A stretch of DNA of 47,556 nucleotides, from contig NZ_SDZL01000017.1 of NCBI RefSeq assembly GCF_004210735.1, positions 1 to 47,556 of the forward strand. The letters are read 5' to 3'. Under the pieces are notes generated by a model. It was not told where the DNA came from and did not search any database. It was given only the letters and a program-made list of their open reading frames with translations. The DNA is from Brevundimonas sp. (GTDB lineage: Bacteria; Pseudomonadota; Alphaproteobacteria; Caulobacterales; Caulobacteraceae). A program made the translations under genes and the position numbers. This document shows positions 17,163 to 26,011 of this stretch, piece after piece. How positions within the stretch are numbered: position 1 is the stretch's first letter; the number at the start of each line of letters is the position of its first letter.

Positions 17163-18065
17163 CTAGGAGAACAGGATGGTGGACAGGCCGCGCCGTCCGT
17201 CGCGCGCGACCTCGCTGGTCGGACCCGCCGCCTCGAAGATGGTCAGCAGCTGTTTGCGGGCCGCCTGTTCGTTCCACTCGCGGTCGGCGGCGACGATCTT
17301 CAGCAGGTGATCGACGGCGCCCTTCAGGTCGCCGCCCGCAGCCAGGGCCAAAGCCAGGTCGAAGCGCGCCTGATGGTCGTTGGCGTCGGCCTTCAGCTTC
17401 GCCTCCAGCTCGGCAGTGGCGGCGTTTTCAGGGGCGGATGAGGCCAGGCTCAGCTGCGCGCGCACGCTCTGCACCGCCGCATCGGTCGAGTCGGCCGGGG
17501 CCATGGCGATAGTCTGGCGCGCCTGTTCGGCGTCGCCGTCGGCCAGATAGACCCGCGCCATGCCGGCGATGCCCTTCTGGTTTTCCGGCTCGATGGTCAG
17601 CACCTCGGCGAAAGCCTGGGCGGCGCCGCCCAGATCGTTCAGGCCCAGCGATTCCTCGCCCAGCGACAGCAGTTTCTCGATGTCGGCGTTGCCGCCCTCG
17701 CCGCCGGTCAGCTTGTCAATAAAGGCGGCGATCTGGCTGTCCGGAATGGCGCCCTGGAAGCCATCGACCGGCTGGCCGTTGACGAAGGCGTAGACCGTGG
17801 GGATCGACTGAACCCGCAGCTGGCCCGCATAGGCCGGGTTCTTGTCGACGTCGATCTTGACCATCTTCACCGCCCCCTTGGCGGCGCGCACGGCCTTTTC
17901 CAGCGCGGGACCCAGGGTCCGGCACGGGCCGCACCAGGTCGCCCAGAAATCGACGATGACCGGCTGGGTCTTCGACGCCTCGATCACGTCCGTCATGAAG
18001 GAGGCGTCCGTGCCGTCCCTGATCAGGTCCTGGGGTGTGTTCAGCGTCGGGTCGGCGAAGGTCAT
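17163..18065 (-). CDS. cnoX: thioredoxin-TPR chaperedoxin CnoX (YbbN)
   Basis: 300-residue protein with an N-terminal thioredoxin domain (about 20-130) and C-terminal TPR-like repeats (about 135-290). The active site is WATWCGPC (Cys45 and Cys48): the canonical pair is present, unlike E. coli YbbN, which has lost one cysteine. CnoX is a holdase that binds oxidised or chlorinated clients and hands them to GroEL/DnaK; the Caulobacter form has been reported to have both reductase and holdase function. The order cnoX-LON domain-Trm112 suggests a shared proteostasis role. Upstream lies an unusually large 261-nt control region with GTCTGA repeats. Confidence 0.92.
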   Translation of the reverse strand: MTFADPTLNTPQDLIRDGTDASFMTDVIEASKTQPVIVDFWATWCGPCRTLGPALEKAVRAAKGAVKMVKIDVDKNPAYAGQLRVQSIPTVYAFVNGQPVDGFQGAIPDSQIAAFIDKLTGGEGGNADIEKLLSLGEESLGLNDLGGAAQAFAEVLTIEPENQKGIAGMARVYLADGDAEQARQTIAMAPADSTDAAVQSVRAQLSLASSAPENAATAELEAKLKADANDHQARFDLALALAAGGDLKGAVDHLLKIVAADREWNEQAARKQLLTIFEAAGPTSEVARDGRRGLSTILFS

Positions 18066-18169
18066 GGTCGGGTCCGTGGTGGCGCGCAGGATTTGTAACG
18101 GATCAGATGGCGTCGGGATGCCTCGCCATCAAGCGCCGATCGGGAGGAAGTCGGGCGCACTGCCGCAGG

Positions 18170-18223
18170 ATTTCAGACCCGTCGCCGAAAAAACAGGTCC
18201 GAATAGTCTGATTAGTCTGAAAT
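18170..18223. promoter_or_regulatory. multi-copy GTCTGA/TCAGAC sites upstream of cnoX
   Basis: ATTTCAGAC (18170-18178) and GTCTGAAAT (18215-18223) form a perfect 9-bp inverted repeat, with three 9-mers in tandem between them: CAGGTCCGA, ATAGTCTGA, TTAGTCTGA (18194-18220). It lies 105-159 nt upstream of the cnoX start in the widest gap of the window. It looks like a multi-site operator or an extended promoter region. No protein or known RNA is seen here. Confidence 0.5.
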
Positions 18224-18326
18224 GGGCCGGTTCGGCCCCTCAATCGGGGCCGGCCATAACAGAGCGTTGCGTCAGAAGGGGGCGGATCGATACCCTCTCC
18301 CAATGGGAGTGTTTATGGAGGGGAGC

Positions 18327-18506
18327 TCAGGAGGAACGGCGTCCGAACCTGATGAGGCCGAACGCCACGGCGAAGCCGACCAGCAGGCCGATCGCCATAT
18401 TGTCGATCAGGGCGCCCAGGATGATTCCGCCGCAAATTCCAAGGACGAATGGCGGACCGTCCTTCTTGATGGAGGGCCCTGACGGCGGAGTCTGCGGGTC
18501 CGTCAT
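18327..18506 (-). CDS. small two-helix membrane protein, unknown function
   Basis: 59-residue protein: a polar start (TDPQTPPSGPSIKKDGP), then two hydrophobic stretches separated by a short turn (FVLGICGGIILGALI and MAIGLLVGFAVAFGLI) and a basic end FGRRSS. The glycine spacing (GICGGIILG) resembles a glycine-zipper hairpin. The ATG at 18506 overlaps the DUF4287 stop (ATGA), so it is coupled to that gene. Not recognised beyond this. Confidence 0.7.
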   Translation of the reverse strand: MTDPQTPPSGPSIKKDGPPFVLGICGGIILGALIDNMAIGLLVGFAVAFGLIRFGRRSS

Positions 18507-18718
18507 TTGAGACCGTCCTGGGACAGGGTGTAGGCGACGATGGCGTTGGCGTGTCCGTGACCCAGGCCGTGGTCGGCCTTCAACATCGCCACCAGATCCA
18601 TGTGTTTGGCCGGATAGGCGCCGCGGACGAGGTGCTGCCACTCGGCGATCGGACGTCCATAGGTCTTCTCGATGGACGGGAAGTAGGACGCCGGCCCCTT
18701 CACCTTGTCTTCAGCCAT
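18503..18718 (-). CDS. DUF4287 domain protein
   Basis: 71-residue protein that is almost entirely one DUF4287 domain: YFPSIEKTYGRPIAEWQHL (about 12-30) and KADHGLGHGHANAIVAYTL (about 47-65). This helical domain occurs alone or fused to other small domains in many proteobacteria and actinobacteria; it is often annotated without function. The conserved Tyr-Gly and Gly-His-Gly-His residues are intact. It overlaps the next small membrane protein by 4 nt. The function is unknown. Confidence 0.85.
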   Translation of the reverse strand: MAEDKVKGPASYFPSIEKTYGRPIAEWQHLVRGAYPAKHMDLVAMLKADHGLGHGHANAIVAYTLSQDGLK

Positions 18719-18763
18719 GCGCTCTCTCCCCCATCACAGCCAAACGATGATGTGGGCTGGCGT

Positions 18764-19303
18764 TCAAACCCGCAAGAGGTCCGTTTCCAGCGCATCGAAA
18801 TCCACGACGATGGGGTCGCGGCCCAGCGCCTGCATGACCTTGCGGAAATCCGCCTGCGACAGGGCCGTGGTCGCGGTGTTGGTCAGGGGGTGGAAGTTGA
18901 CGATGTCGGCGTCCCGCAGGCGGCGATCCAGCACGAAGGTGACGCGGCGGTCCACGTCGTTGATCAGGCCCAGAGCCGTGACCGAACCGGGGCGGACGCC
19001 CAGCGTCTCCCACAGCAGGGCTTCATTGCCGAACGACAGCCGGTCCGAGCCCATGGCCCGGTGGGCGCGTTTCAGGTCGATGATCGTGTCCTGACGCGCC
19101 GAGATCAGCCAAAGCCGGCCCTTCTTGTCCTTCAGGAACAGGTTCTTGGTATGGGCGCCGGGCAGTGCAGACTTGAGCTCCAGCCCCTCTTCCACGCGAA
19201 AGACGGCGGGGTGATCGTGGGTGGTCTGGGCGACGCCGCGATCGGCCATCCAGGCCAGCAGACGGTCGCGGTCGAAGGGCGGCTGATGCTGGGGCTCGGT
19301 CAT
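18764..19303 (-). CDS. prolyl-tRNA editing protein (ProX/YbaK family)
   Basis: 179-residue stand-alone INS-like editing domain (YbaK/EbsC superfamily, PrdX/ProX group), which hydrolyses mischarged Ala-tRNA(Pro). The N-terminal [18 protein letters not shown] and the centre [19 protein letters not shown] (about 49-67) hold the conserved Lys, and [16 protein letters not shown] (about 101-116) is the conserved G-x-x-P-G-S-V-T/S loop. C-terminal [14 protein letters not shown] matches the PrdX type. It is divergent from the DUF6065 gene (44-nt gap) and 45 nt upstream of DUF4287. Confidence 0.9.
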   Translation of the reverse strand: MTEPQHQPPFDRDRLLAWMADRGVAQTTHDHPAVFRVEEGLELKSALPGAHTKNLFLKDKKGRLWLISARQDTIIDLKRAHRAMGSDRLSFGNEALLWETLGVRPGSVTALGLINDVDRRVTFVLDRRLRDADIVNFHPLTNTATTALSQADFRKVMQALGRDPIVVDFDALETDLLRV

Positions 19304-19347
19304 GCTTTGACGGCTGGTCCGGACGAGGGCTAGGGAGGAGCCTTCCC

Positions 19348-20112
19348 TTGTTCGATACCCGCCGGAGCGCCCCCTTGGAACTGGAATGCTATCCGATGAT
19401 GTCGCGGCCGTGTGACCTGGTCCCCGGTCGTCAGTCGCGCAACTGGATGGACGCCTTCATCGGTCGCCATCCTTATCGTTGCCTGCCGCTGAACATGGCC
19501 AACACCACGGGGTGGGAGATCCTGTGCCCGTTCGGCTTCACCGCCGAATGGAACGGCGGCCCGCGTCAGGAAGACATCACCATCACGCCGGACCGGCCCC
19601 AGCCCGAGCTGGAGCATTTCGTCACCTCGCACTTCTCCAGCGGGGTGCTGACGCTGCATCCGCAGTATCTGTTCCGCACGCCGCCGGGCTGGGGGATGCT
19701 GTGCTCGGGCGCGCCGAACCACATCAAGGACGGCATCCAGCCGCTGACGGGTCTGGTCGAGACGGACTGGTTGCCCTTCCCCTTCACCATGAACTGGCTG
19801 TTCACGCGCCCGGGCCGGGTGCGGTTCGAGAAGGGCGAGCCCTTCTGCTTCATCCAGCCGATCGAGCACAAGAAGATCGAGGCGTTCGAGCCGGTGATCC
19901 GCTCGCTGGAGTCCAACCCCGGCATGAAGGGCCAGTTCGAGGCCTGGAACCGCCAGCGCACCGACTTCAACAGCCGCCTGGCGTCGGGCGATCCCGATGC
20001 GGCCAAGGAGGCGTGGCAGCGGTTCTACTTCAAGGGCGAACTGCCCGAGGCGATGGGCGCCGCCCCGGCCCATGTGAACAAGCGCCGGCTGAAGACGCCC
20101 CGGGTCGGCTAG
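19348..20112 (+). CDS. DUF6065 family protein
   Basis: 254-residue cytoplasmic protein that I assign to DUF6065 from the pattern of [30 protein letters not shown] and [19 protein letters not shown]. It has no signal peptide or membrane segment. It starts with TTG: a GGAGGAG lies 7 nt upstream of 19348, so the rare start is well supported; the next ATG is 16 codons in and lacks a ribosome-binding site. The His/Trp-rich centre is suggestive of an enzyme fold, but no function is known. It is followed by a strong hairpin. Confidence 0.78.
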   Translation: MFDTRRSAPLELECYPMMSRPCDLVPGRQSRNWMDAFIGRHPYRCLPLNMANTTGWEILCPFGFTAEWNGGPRQEDITITPDRPQPELEHFVTSHFSSGVLTLHPQYLFRTPPGWGMLCSGAPNHIKDGIQPLTGLVETDWLPFPFTMNWLFTRPGRVRFEKGEPFCFIQPIEHKKIEAFEPVIRSLESNPGMKGQFEAWNRQRTDFNSRLASGDPDAAKEAWQRFYFKGELPEAMGAAPAHVNKRRLKTPRVG

Positions 20113-20132
20113 GAACGCCGCCAGAACGACAA

Positions 20133-20160
20133 ACGCCGCCGTCCTTTCGGGCGGCGGCGT
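20133..20160. terminator. strong hairpin after the DUF6065 gene
   Basis: ACGCCGCCGTCC and GGGCGGCGGCGT form a 12-bp stem (one mismatch) with a TTTC loop, followed by CTGCTGTTTC. It lies between converging genes and can act for both. Confidence 0.75.
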
Positions 20161-20178
20161 CTGCTGTTTCAGGCCGGA

Positions 20179-20730
20179 TCAGTTCGCCGGGCGGACCACG
20201 CGCGGTCCCAGATTGTCCACCACCTCGCGGGCGTCAAAGGCGTTGGCGTCGTTGGCGGGCTTGCGGCCGCGTCCCATGACGATCTCGGCCGAGGCTTCGT
20301 AGCGGGTCACTTCCTGAACGTTGAAGTCATTGCCCCAGAAGGGGTCCCAGCGGCTCCAGTAGCCACGCCGCTGGAAGCGCCAGTAGGGGCTCCAGTACGG
20401 GCCGTAACGGCTGGAATAGAACGGATCAGGCTGGGTGTAGTAGCGGCTGTCGCGGTCGGTGGCGCGGTTCACCGTGGCGAACCAGTCATAGCCGCTCTGC
20501 AGCGTCACCTCGGCCGAGCGCAGCAGCAGCGACATCTCGACCTGCTCGCGCGAGGTCACCGAATTGCCGGCGAAGGTCACGCGATAGCGATCTTCCTGCA
20601 GCCGCATGTCGGAATAGCCGTAACGGCTGCCCTGACCGGCGGGCTGGTACGGGGTGGCCGTGGCGCAGGCGGCCAGGGCCAGTGCGGCGGTCGCCACGAC
20701 GACCATCGGTTTCAGGGCGCGGAATTTCAT
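20179..20730 (-). CDS. CC0125/CC1285-family lipoprotein
   Basis: 183-residue lipoprotein with lipobox LAAC in ALALAACATATPYQPAGQG. The mature part follows the family pattern: GYSDMRLQEDRYRVTFAGNS (about 38-57), VEMSLLLRSAEVTLQSGYDWF (in two parts), a Tyr/Trp-rich segment (YYTQPDPFYSSRYGPYW...) and a C-terminal region with YEASAEIVMGRG. The family was named from Caulobacter and its role is unknown; the Tyr/Trp-rich segment may face the cell surface. ATG 20730 has GGAG 5 nt upstream and starts the signal peptide. It ends near a terminator shared with the DUF6065 gene. Confidence 0.85.
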   Translation of the reverse strand: MKFRALKPMVVVATAALALAACATATPYQPAGQGSRYGYSDMRLQEDRYRVTFAGNSVTSREQVEMSLLLRSAEVTLQSGYDWFATVNRATDRDSRYYTQPDPFYSSRYGPYWSPYWRFQRRGYWSRWDPFWGNDFNVQEVTRYEASAEIVMGRGRKPANDANAFDAREVVDNLGPRVVRPAN

Positions 20731-20773
20731 GGAAATCTCCTTTGGGAGAGAGTCTGGCGCGATGACTCCTGAA

Positions 20774-20791
20774 CGGCGCATGAATGCGCCG
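20774..20791 (-). terminator. weak stem-loop between lysE and the lipoprotein gene
   Basis: CGGCGCA and TGCGCCG form a 7-bp stem with a 4-nt loop, 24 nt past the stop of the LysE gene on the minus strand. No U-run follows, so it may be only a partial terminator or a palindromic site upstream of the lipoprotein gene. Confidence 0.3.
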
Positions 20792-20814
20792 GTTCCGAAG
20801 CTTGGCAAGGGGCC

Positions 20815-21468
20815 TCAGAGCCGCAGTACGATCAGGCCGGCCGCCAGCATCAGCAGCACGCCGACCGCCACCCCGAACCCGCGCCTGAACCCGGGCCGCT
20901 GCATCCGCTCGGCGATGGCCGCCCCGCCCAGGCCGTAACCGCACATGGCCAGGCTATCCAGCACCACGGTGGTCGCCGCGAACAGCGCCAGTTGCGGCGC
21001 GGCGGGGCGCTGCATGTCGAGGAACGGCGGCAGAACGGCGGTGAAGAACAGGATAGCCTTGGGATTGGCGATCTGGACCATGAAGCCGTCGCGCACGGCG
21101 CTGCGGTTCAGGCGCGGCGCGCCGGGTTCGGGATCTTCGGGCGTGGCCGGGGCCTGGGCCTTCAGCGCGCCGATCAGCGCCTTGATCCCCAGCCAGGCGA
21201 CGTAGGCCGCACCCGCGACGGCGATCAGGCGAAAGGCCTGCGGGAAGGCGGTGACCAGGGCGCCCAGCCCCAGGGCCGCGGCGCCGAACCAGACCAGGGT
21301 GGCGCTGTTCATCCCGGCCACGGCGGCCAGGGCCGCGCGCTTGCCACGCTGGGCGCCTGTAGCGACGGCGAAGACATTGGCCGGGCCGGGCGTCACCGCC
21401 ATCACCGCCATGACCCCGACATATGCCAGGAACAGGTGCGGATCGACGGGCAGGTGCGGCGCGGTCAT
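20815..21468 (-). CDS. LysE family translocator
   Basis: 217-residue inner-membrane exporter of the LysE/RhtB family, which exports amino acids. About six hydrophobic segments are present. The family signature near the start is AVTPGPANVFAVATGAQRGKR (in two parts, about 23-43), followed by AAVAGMNSATLVWFGAAALG and the DGFMVQIANPKAILFF segment (about 129-144). The substrate cannot be told from sequence. The gene seems monocistronic, with 51 nt to the next stop upstream. Confidence 0.92.
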   Translation of the reverse strand: MTAPHLPVDPHLFLAYVGVMAVMAVTPGPANVFAVATGAQRGKRAALAAVAGMNSATLVWFGAAALGLGALVTAFPQAFRLIAVAGAAYVAWLGIKALIGALKAQAPATPEDPEPGAPRLNRSAVRDGFMVQIANPKAILFFTAVLPPFLDMQRPAAPQLALFAATTVVLDSLAMCGYGLGGAAIAERMQRPGFRRGFGVAVGVLLMLAAGLIVLRL

Positions 21469-21519
21469 GGCGCGCGTGTCGGCCGAAGCCGGTGTGCGGT
21501 CAAGCGCCTGTGCGGCGGA

Positions 21520-21963
21520 TCAGTCCGCGGCGCCGCGTTCGCGGTGATACTGGGCGACCAGGGCGTTGGTGACGCGGTGATCAGGGTCGGCGCTGTTGGC
21601 CTTCAACCCGGCCACGGCGGCGTCGGCGTTCGCGGCCGCCACATCGGCGTCGGCCCCGCCGACGGCGGCGTCGATATAGGTGTCCACCGATAGATCGACG
21701 GCCATCCGGGTCAGGCCGCCGATGGCGTCCATCAGGCCGGGGCTGCACGTCTCCCACACTTCCTTCAGGCGCAGCTCGCGTTCGGCCTCGCTCAGCGCCG
21801 CATCGGCCTTGATGGCGTTGAACTGCGGGTCCAGCCGGCCGTCGCAGACGACGGGCGCGCCGGGCCGGTTGGGCGTATCCAGCGGATCGGCCGTCGCGAC
21901 CGTCGCGGCCAGCGACAGCCCGGCAAGGGCGAGGGAAAGCGGTTTCAGCATGGCGGTTCTCAT
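21520..21963 (-). CDS. secreted protein A of a tandem pair, unknown function
   Basis: 147-residue exported protein. The signal peptide is about 1-29 (LKPLSLALAGLSLAATVATA). Two cysteines (VVCDGR and ETCSPG) probably form a disulfide. The middle carries ADAALSEAERELRLKEVWE and the C-terminal part ADPDHRVTNALVAQYHRE. Both motifs recur in the neighbouring protein B, so the two are diverged paralogues. ATG 21963 overlaps the stop of B (ATGA) and has a GGAGGGGG ribosome-binding site just upstream. The family is not recognised. Confidence 0.72.
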   Translation of the reverse strand: MRTAMLKPLSLALAGLSLAATVATADPLDTPNRPGAPVVCDGRLDPQFNAIKADAALSEAERELRLKEVWETCSPGLMDAIGGLTRMAVDLSVDTYIDAAVGGADADVAAANADAAVAGLKANSADPDHRVTNALVAQYHRERGAAD

Positions 21964-22472
21964 TCCCCCTCCGCCTCTTCGACGTCGTCCATGGCGTCGG
22001 CCACGGCGTGAATGGCGTAGTCGGCCATCAGTCCATAGGTGACGACCTGATCGGGATCGTCGATGGCCCAGGCGCCGTTCCGGGCCATGCCCAGGGCCAC
22101 AGCGCTGGTGGTCCGGGTCGCCTCGGCGACGATGGCGTCGATATCGAGCGAGGCCAGCGCCAGAGCCGCGATTTCGGCGGCGTGTTCGGTGGCCAGGGTG
22201 GTGAAGGTCTCGACCTCTTCGGCGTAGGCGTTCCACAGCGCTTCCAGCTCTTCCTCGCGCTCGCCCTCGCTCAGGCGACTGTCGGCGCGGATCGGCTCGG
22301 CCTGATCGCGGAAGGTCTGCATTCGCGCCTCGAAATCGGCGGCCGCGCGCTCCAGAGCGGCCTCGGCGGCGGTCTGGGCCGTTGTGGGGTCGCCGTCGAA
22401 AGCGGATGCGGACGTGGCGATCGCCATGGGCGCCAGCACCAGGGCGGCGGTCAGGGAAAGAACGCGGATCAT
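21960..22472 (-). CDS. secreted protein B of a tandem pair, unknown function
   Basis: 170-residue exported, acidic, mostly helical protein. The signal peptide is about 1-24 (RVLSLTAALVLAPMAIATSASA). The mature part has a long charged helix (AALERAAADFEARMQTFRDQ), then RADSRLSEGEREEELEALW, an alanine-rich middle and DDPDQVVTYGLMADYAIHAV near the end. The two latter motifs match protein A downstream, with which it is coupled. No catalytic residues are obvious; a periplasmic helical protein is the best description. The ribosome-binding site GGAG lies a few nt before ATG 22472. Confidence 0.72.
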   Translation of the reverse strand: MIRVLSLTAALVLAPMAIATSASAFDGDPTTAQTAAEAALERAAADFEARMQTFRDQAEPIRADSRLSEGEREEELEALWNAYAEEVETFTTLATEHAAEIAALALASLDIDAIVAEATRTTSAVALGMARNGAWAIDDPDQVVTYGLMADYAIHAVADAMDDVEEAEGE

Positions 22473-22613
22473 GGCGGAGCTCCTGTCGGTGGCCGCAAAG
22501 TCCGCCCAACGTCACTCGCCGACAAGTGAAATCGCGGTAAGGCGCCCGCTCGTCGCAGTCAGCAGCGCTTCCGTCTCAATGCGGTTGCCGGAGCCAAGGT
22601 GATGGCCCCGCAT

Positions 22614-22644
22614 CGTTGACGGCCCGCCTTAGGGCCAGTCGACG
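22614..22644 (+). promoter_or_regulatory. hairpin next to the ribosome-binding site
   Basis: CGTTGACGGCCC (22614-22625) can pair with GGGCCAGTCGACG (22632-22644): 12 bp with one bulged A and one G-T wobble, loop GCCTTA. It ends exactly where the GGAGG (22644-22648) of the next gene begins, so it may influence its translation or be a 5'-stabilising stem. Confidence 0.35.
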
Positions 22645-22653
22645 GAGGATTAT

Positions 22654-22998
22654 ATGAAAACGCTTCTCGCGATCCTGGCGCTCGCCGCAGCCTCTCCCGC
22701 CGTGGCCCAGCAGGCCGCGACCACTGAAGCCGCCCCGGCCGCCGCAACCCAGGCTGAAGGCGTGAAAGGGCTGGTCAACGGGATGGCCGTTATCTCGTCA
22801 GACGGCGGACGCGTGGCGGAAATCGCCTGGGCTTCGAAACCGACGGACTACGGTCCCAACCAGACCTTCTTCACTGAAGATCGATATATGAACTATCGCC
22901 GCATTTACGGCCGCGAAGCCTTCGTCGAGGGCGATACGGTCCGACTGCGCATGACGGCCGCCCAGTACCGGGCGCGGAGTCAGAACCCGGACGATTGA
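22654..22998 (+). CDS. small secreted protein, unknown function
   Basis: 114-residue exported protein. Signal peptide MKTLLAILALAAASPAVAQ (cleavage before QQAAT), an alanine/threonine linker, then a compact domain (about 36-105) starting GVKGLVNGMAVISSDGGRVAE and ending DTVRLRMTAAQYRAR. The pattern of short beta strands around GGRVAEI is loosely like PRC-barrel or SH3-like domains, but this is a guess. A good GGAGG lies 5 nt before ATG 22654. It is followed by a strong terminator. Confidence 0.75.
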   Translation: MKTLLAILALAAASPAVAQQAATTEAAPAAATQAEGVKGLVNGMAVISSDGGRVAEIAWASKPTDYGPNQTFFTEDRYMNYRRIYGREAFVEGDTVRLRMTAAQYRARSQNPDD

Positions 22999-23008
22999 TC
23001 GATCAGGG

Positions 23009-23042
23009 CGTTCGGCCGCGACACACTGTTCGCGGCCGAACG
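23009..23042. terminator. strong bidirectional terminator before argG
   Basis: CGTTCGGCCGCG (23009-23020) is a perfect reverse complement of CGCGGCCGAACG (23031-23042): a 12-bp stem with a 10-nt loop, followed by TCCGTTGT on the plus strand. It separates the converging small secreted-protein gene and argG. Confidence 0.75.
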
Positions 23043-23049
23043 TCCGTTG

Positions 23050-24276
<1,227 letters not shown>

Positions 24277-24359
24277 GGCGAAAATCCTTGCAGGAGCGCG
24301 GGGAGGCGTTCGCGGCGCTTAAAGGACCAGACGGCCCGCGATGCAAGAGGCGCCGCGAC

Positions 24360-25697
24360 CTACAGCAGATCGACCGGCAGGGTCTGGCTGGCCAGCAGGG
24401 TCTCCATCCCCTTCCAGTGATCCGGCCCCTGGCGCTCGACCCAGGCCTGAACCGTGTCGCGGCCCAGGCCATAGTTGATGACATAGCTGCGGTAGGTCTC
24501 GATGAAGCTGAGCCGCTGGGTCGCCCGATCGCGCGCCACCAGGCTGTATTTCTGCAGCCGGTCCAGCGTCGTCTCCCGATCCACCCGGCCCGACAGGAAG
24601 TCGTCCGCGATGGTGTATTCGGCCCGCGCCAGTTCGCGCGTCAGGCCCAGCACCTGGGCCTGAGCCTCGGCCGTGGCAGGGTCCAGCCCGGCCAGCGGAT
24701 ACAGGACGCGGCGTTCGAACTCGACCCGCTCATGGCCGGGGAAGGCCAGGTCGATGCCGTAGTTGGCGCTGCCCTCGGCGATGAAGGACATGGGGCTGTA
24801 CAGCGGATAGACGCTCATCTCGATCCACCCCTTGTTCGTCACAAAGGTGCGTTCCAGCAGGGCATTATAGACGTGGTGGCCGGGATAACCCTCGTGGCAG
24901 CCCAGATCGACCGCCCGGTCGATATAGATGGGCAGGTCGGTGTTGATCTGGATCAGGCTGAAGGCCTTGCCCTTGTACCAGTTGTAGCCGGACCAGGGCT
25001 TGTCGTTGACAAACTCCAGGGTGAAGGTCTCGTCGGTCGGCAGGGGGATGTGGCGGGCGGTGCGCGCCTTGCACTCGGCGATGGCGGCCCGCATCACCGT
25101 GTCCAGCCGGTCCTTGGGAATGACGTAGCGCGACCGGAAGGCGGCGACCCGATCGGCCAGCGGCCCGTCGCCGGGGACCAGGGCGTCGATCCGCGCCAGG
25201 GTTGCGTCATAGCTTTCCAGCGGTTTCAATTCCGGCCGGACGCCGAACAGGGCCTCGGCCTCGTCCGCGAAGCCCATTTTCTCGCCCGCCAGCATCCGCA
25301 ACCGGGCCGAGGCGGCCGAGACGTGGGCCAGCAGATAGGCGCGGCGTTGCAGGCCCTCGCGGTCCAGGCCCTGCGTCGGCATTGCGTTCAGGCGAGCGCT
25401 CAGGTCGGCGGCGGCGACCGACAACTGCGCCACGGTGCGGGGGCTGGCCTTCGCAGCTTCGGCCCAGTCCGCCGGGCCGTAATAGGCGTCGACATAGCCC
25501 GGTTCGCGCTCGCCGATCTCCAGAGTCAGGGCGACATAATCCCGTGCGGCGGCGTCCAGCGCGGCCATGACCGGAGAAGGCGAGGCGACAGCGGGCGGCC
25601 GGGCCGGGGTGGCGCACGCCGACAGCGACAGGCCGGCGACCGCCAGACCAAGCGAAAGACAGGCCAGCGAATTTCTGGCGAGAAGCCGGGTGCGCAT
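24360..25697 (-). CDS. DUF885 family lipoprotein, zinc-peptidase-like (shorter form)
   Basis: 445-residue second DUF885 protein in the window, clearly shorter than the one at 983-2827 (614). A type II signal peptide with lipobox LSAC (GLSLSACATP) predicts a lipid-anchored envelope protein. The zinc motif CHEGYPGHHVYN is at about 267-278 (His268 and His272/273 region) and the downstream Glu is in FIAEGSANYGIDLAF. Three ATGs in a row follow a GGGAGGG; ATG 25697, 7 nt from the Shine-Dalgarno, is the best spaced, with 25700 as an alternative. It lies upstream of argG with 83 nt between. The substrate is unknown. Confidence 0.87.
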   Translation of the reverse strand: MRTRLLARNSLACLSLGLAVAGLSLSACATPARPPAVASPSPVMAALDAAARDYVALTLEIGEREPGYVDAYYGPADWAEAAKASPRTVAQLSVAAADLSARLNAMPTQGLDREGLQRRAYLLAHVSAASARLRMLAGEKMGFADEAEALFGVRPELKPLESYDATLARIDALVPGDGPLADRVAAFRSRYVIPKDRLDTVMRAAIAECKARTARHIPLPTDETFTLEFVNDKPWSGYNWYKGKAFSLIQINTDLPIYIDRAVDLGCHEGYPGHHVYNALLERTFVTNKGWIEMSVYPLYSPMSFIAEGSANYGIDLAFPGHERVEFERRVLYPLAGLDPATAEAQAQVLGLTRELARAEYTIADDFLSGRVDRETTLDRLQKYSLVARDRATQRLSFIETYRSYVINYGLGRDTVQAWVERQGPDHWKGMETLLASQTLPVDLL

Positions 25698-25845
25698 CAT
25701 CATCCCTCCCATAGGACAGTCGTGCGGACGCTAGGCCACGACCGCGCCCGCGCCAAGCTGCTGTCTTCGGGATTGAGCCCCTTTGGGATTGAGGCCGCAC
25801 GCGTCCTCATGTAAGCACCGCCGTCCGGCCCTCGCGGCCACAGAC

Positions 25846-25922
25846 GCACCCGTAGCTCAGCTGGATAGAGTACTGCCCTCCGAAGGCAGGGGTCAGAGGT
25901 TCGAATCCTCTCGGGTGCGCCA
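25846..25922 (+). tRNA. tRNA-Arg (anticodon CCG)
   Basis: A 77-nt cloverleaf. The acceptor GCACCCG pairs with CGGGTGC, discriminator G, CCA encoded. The anticodon stem CTGCC/GGCAG encloses CT-CCG-AA, anticodon at 25880-25882, reading CGG. The T-arm contains GGTTCGAATCC. It stands between the divergent DUF885 gene and the thioesterase gene, and a pyrimidine-rich stretch follows. Confidence 0.97.
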
Positions 25923-26011
25923 TTCTTCTGCTCCCTCTGTCTTGGCCGTAAACAGGTCCGGGTTTAAAGCGGGCGCCTCCCTCTCCGACCTCCCGACAGG
26001 CTCCCTCCCCC

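Noticed and set aside
18233..18252. CGGCCCC/GGGGCCG dyad as a terminator of the DUF4287 unit
   Set aside because: 7 bp, no U-run and 75 nt past the gene; kept only as an uncertain GC-rich dyad.
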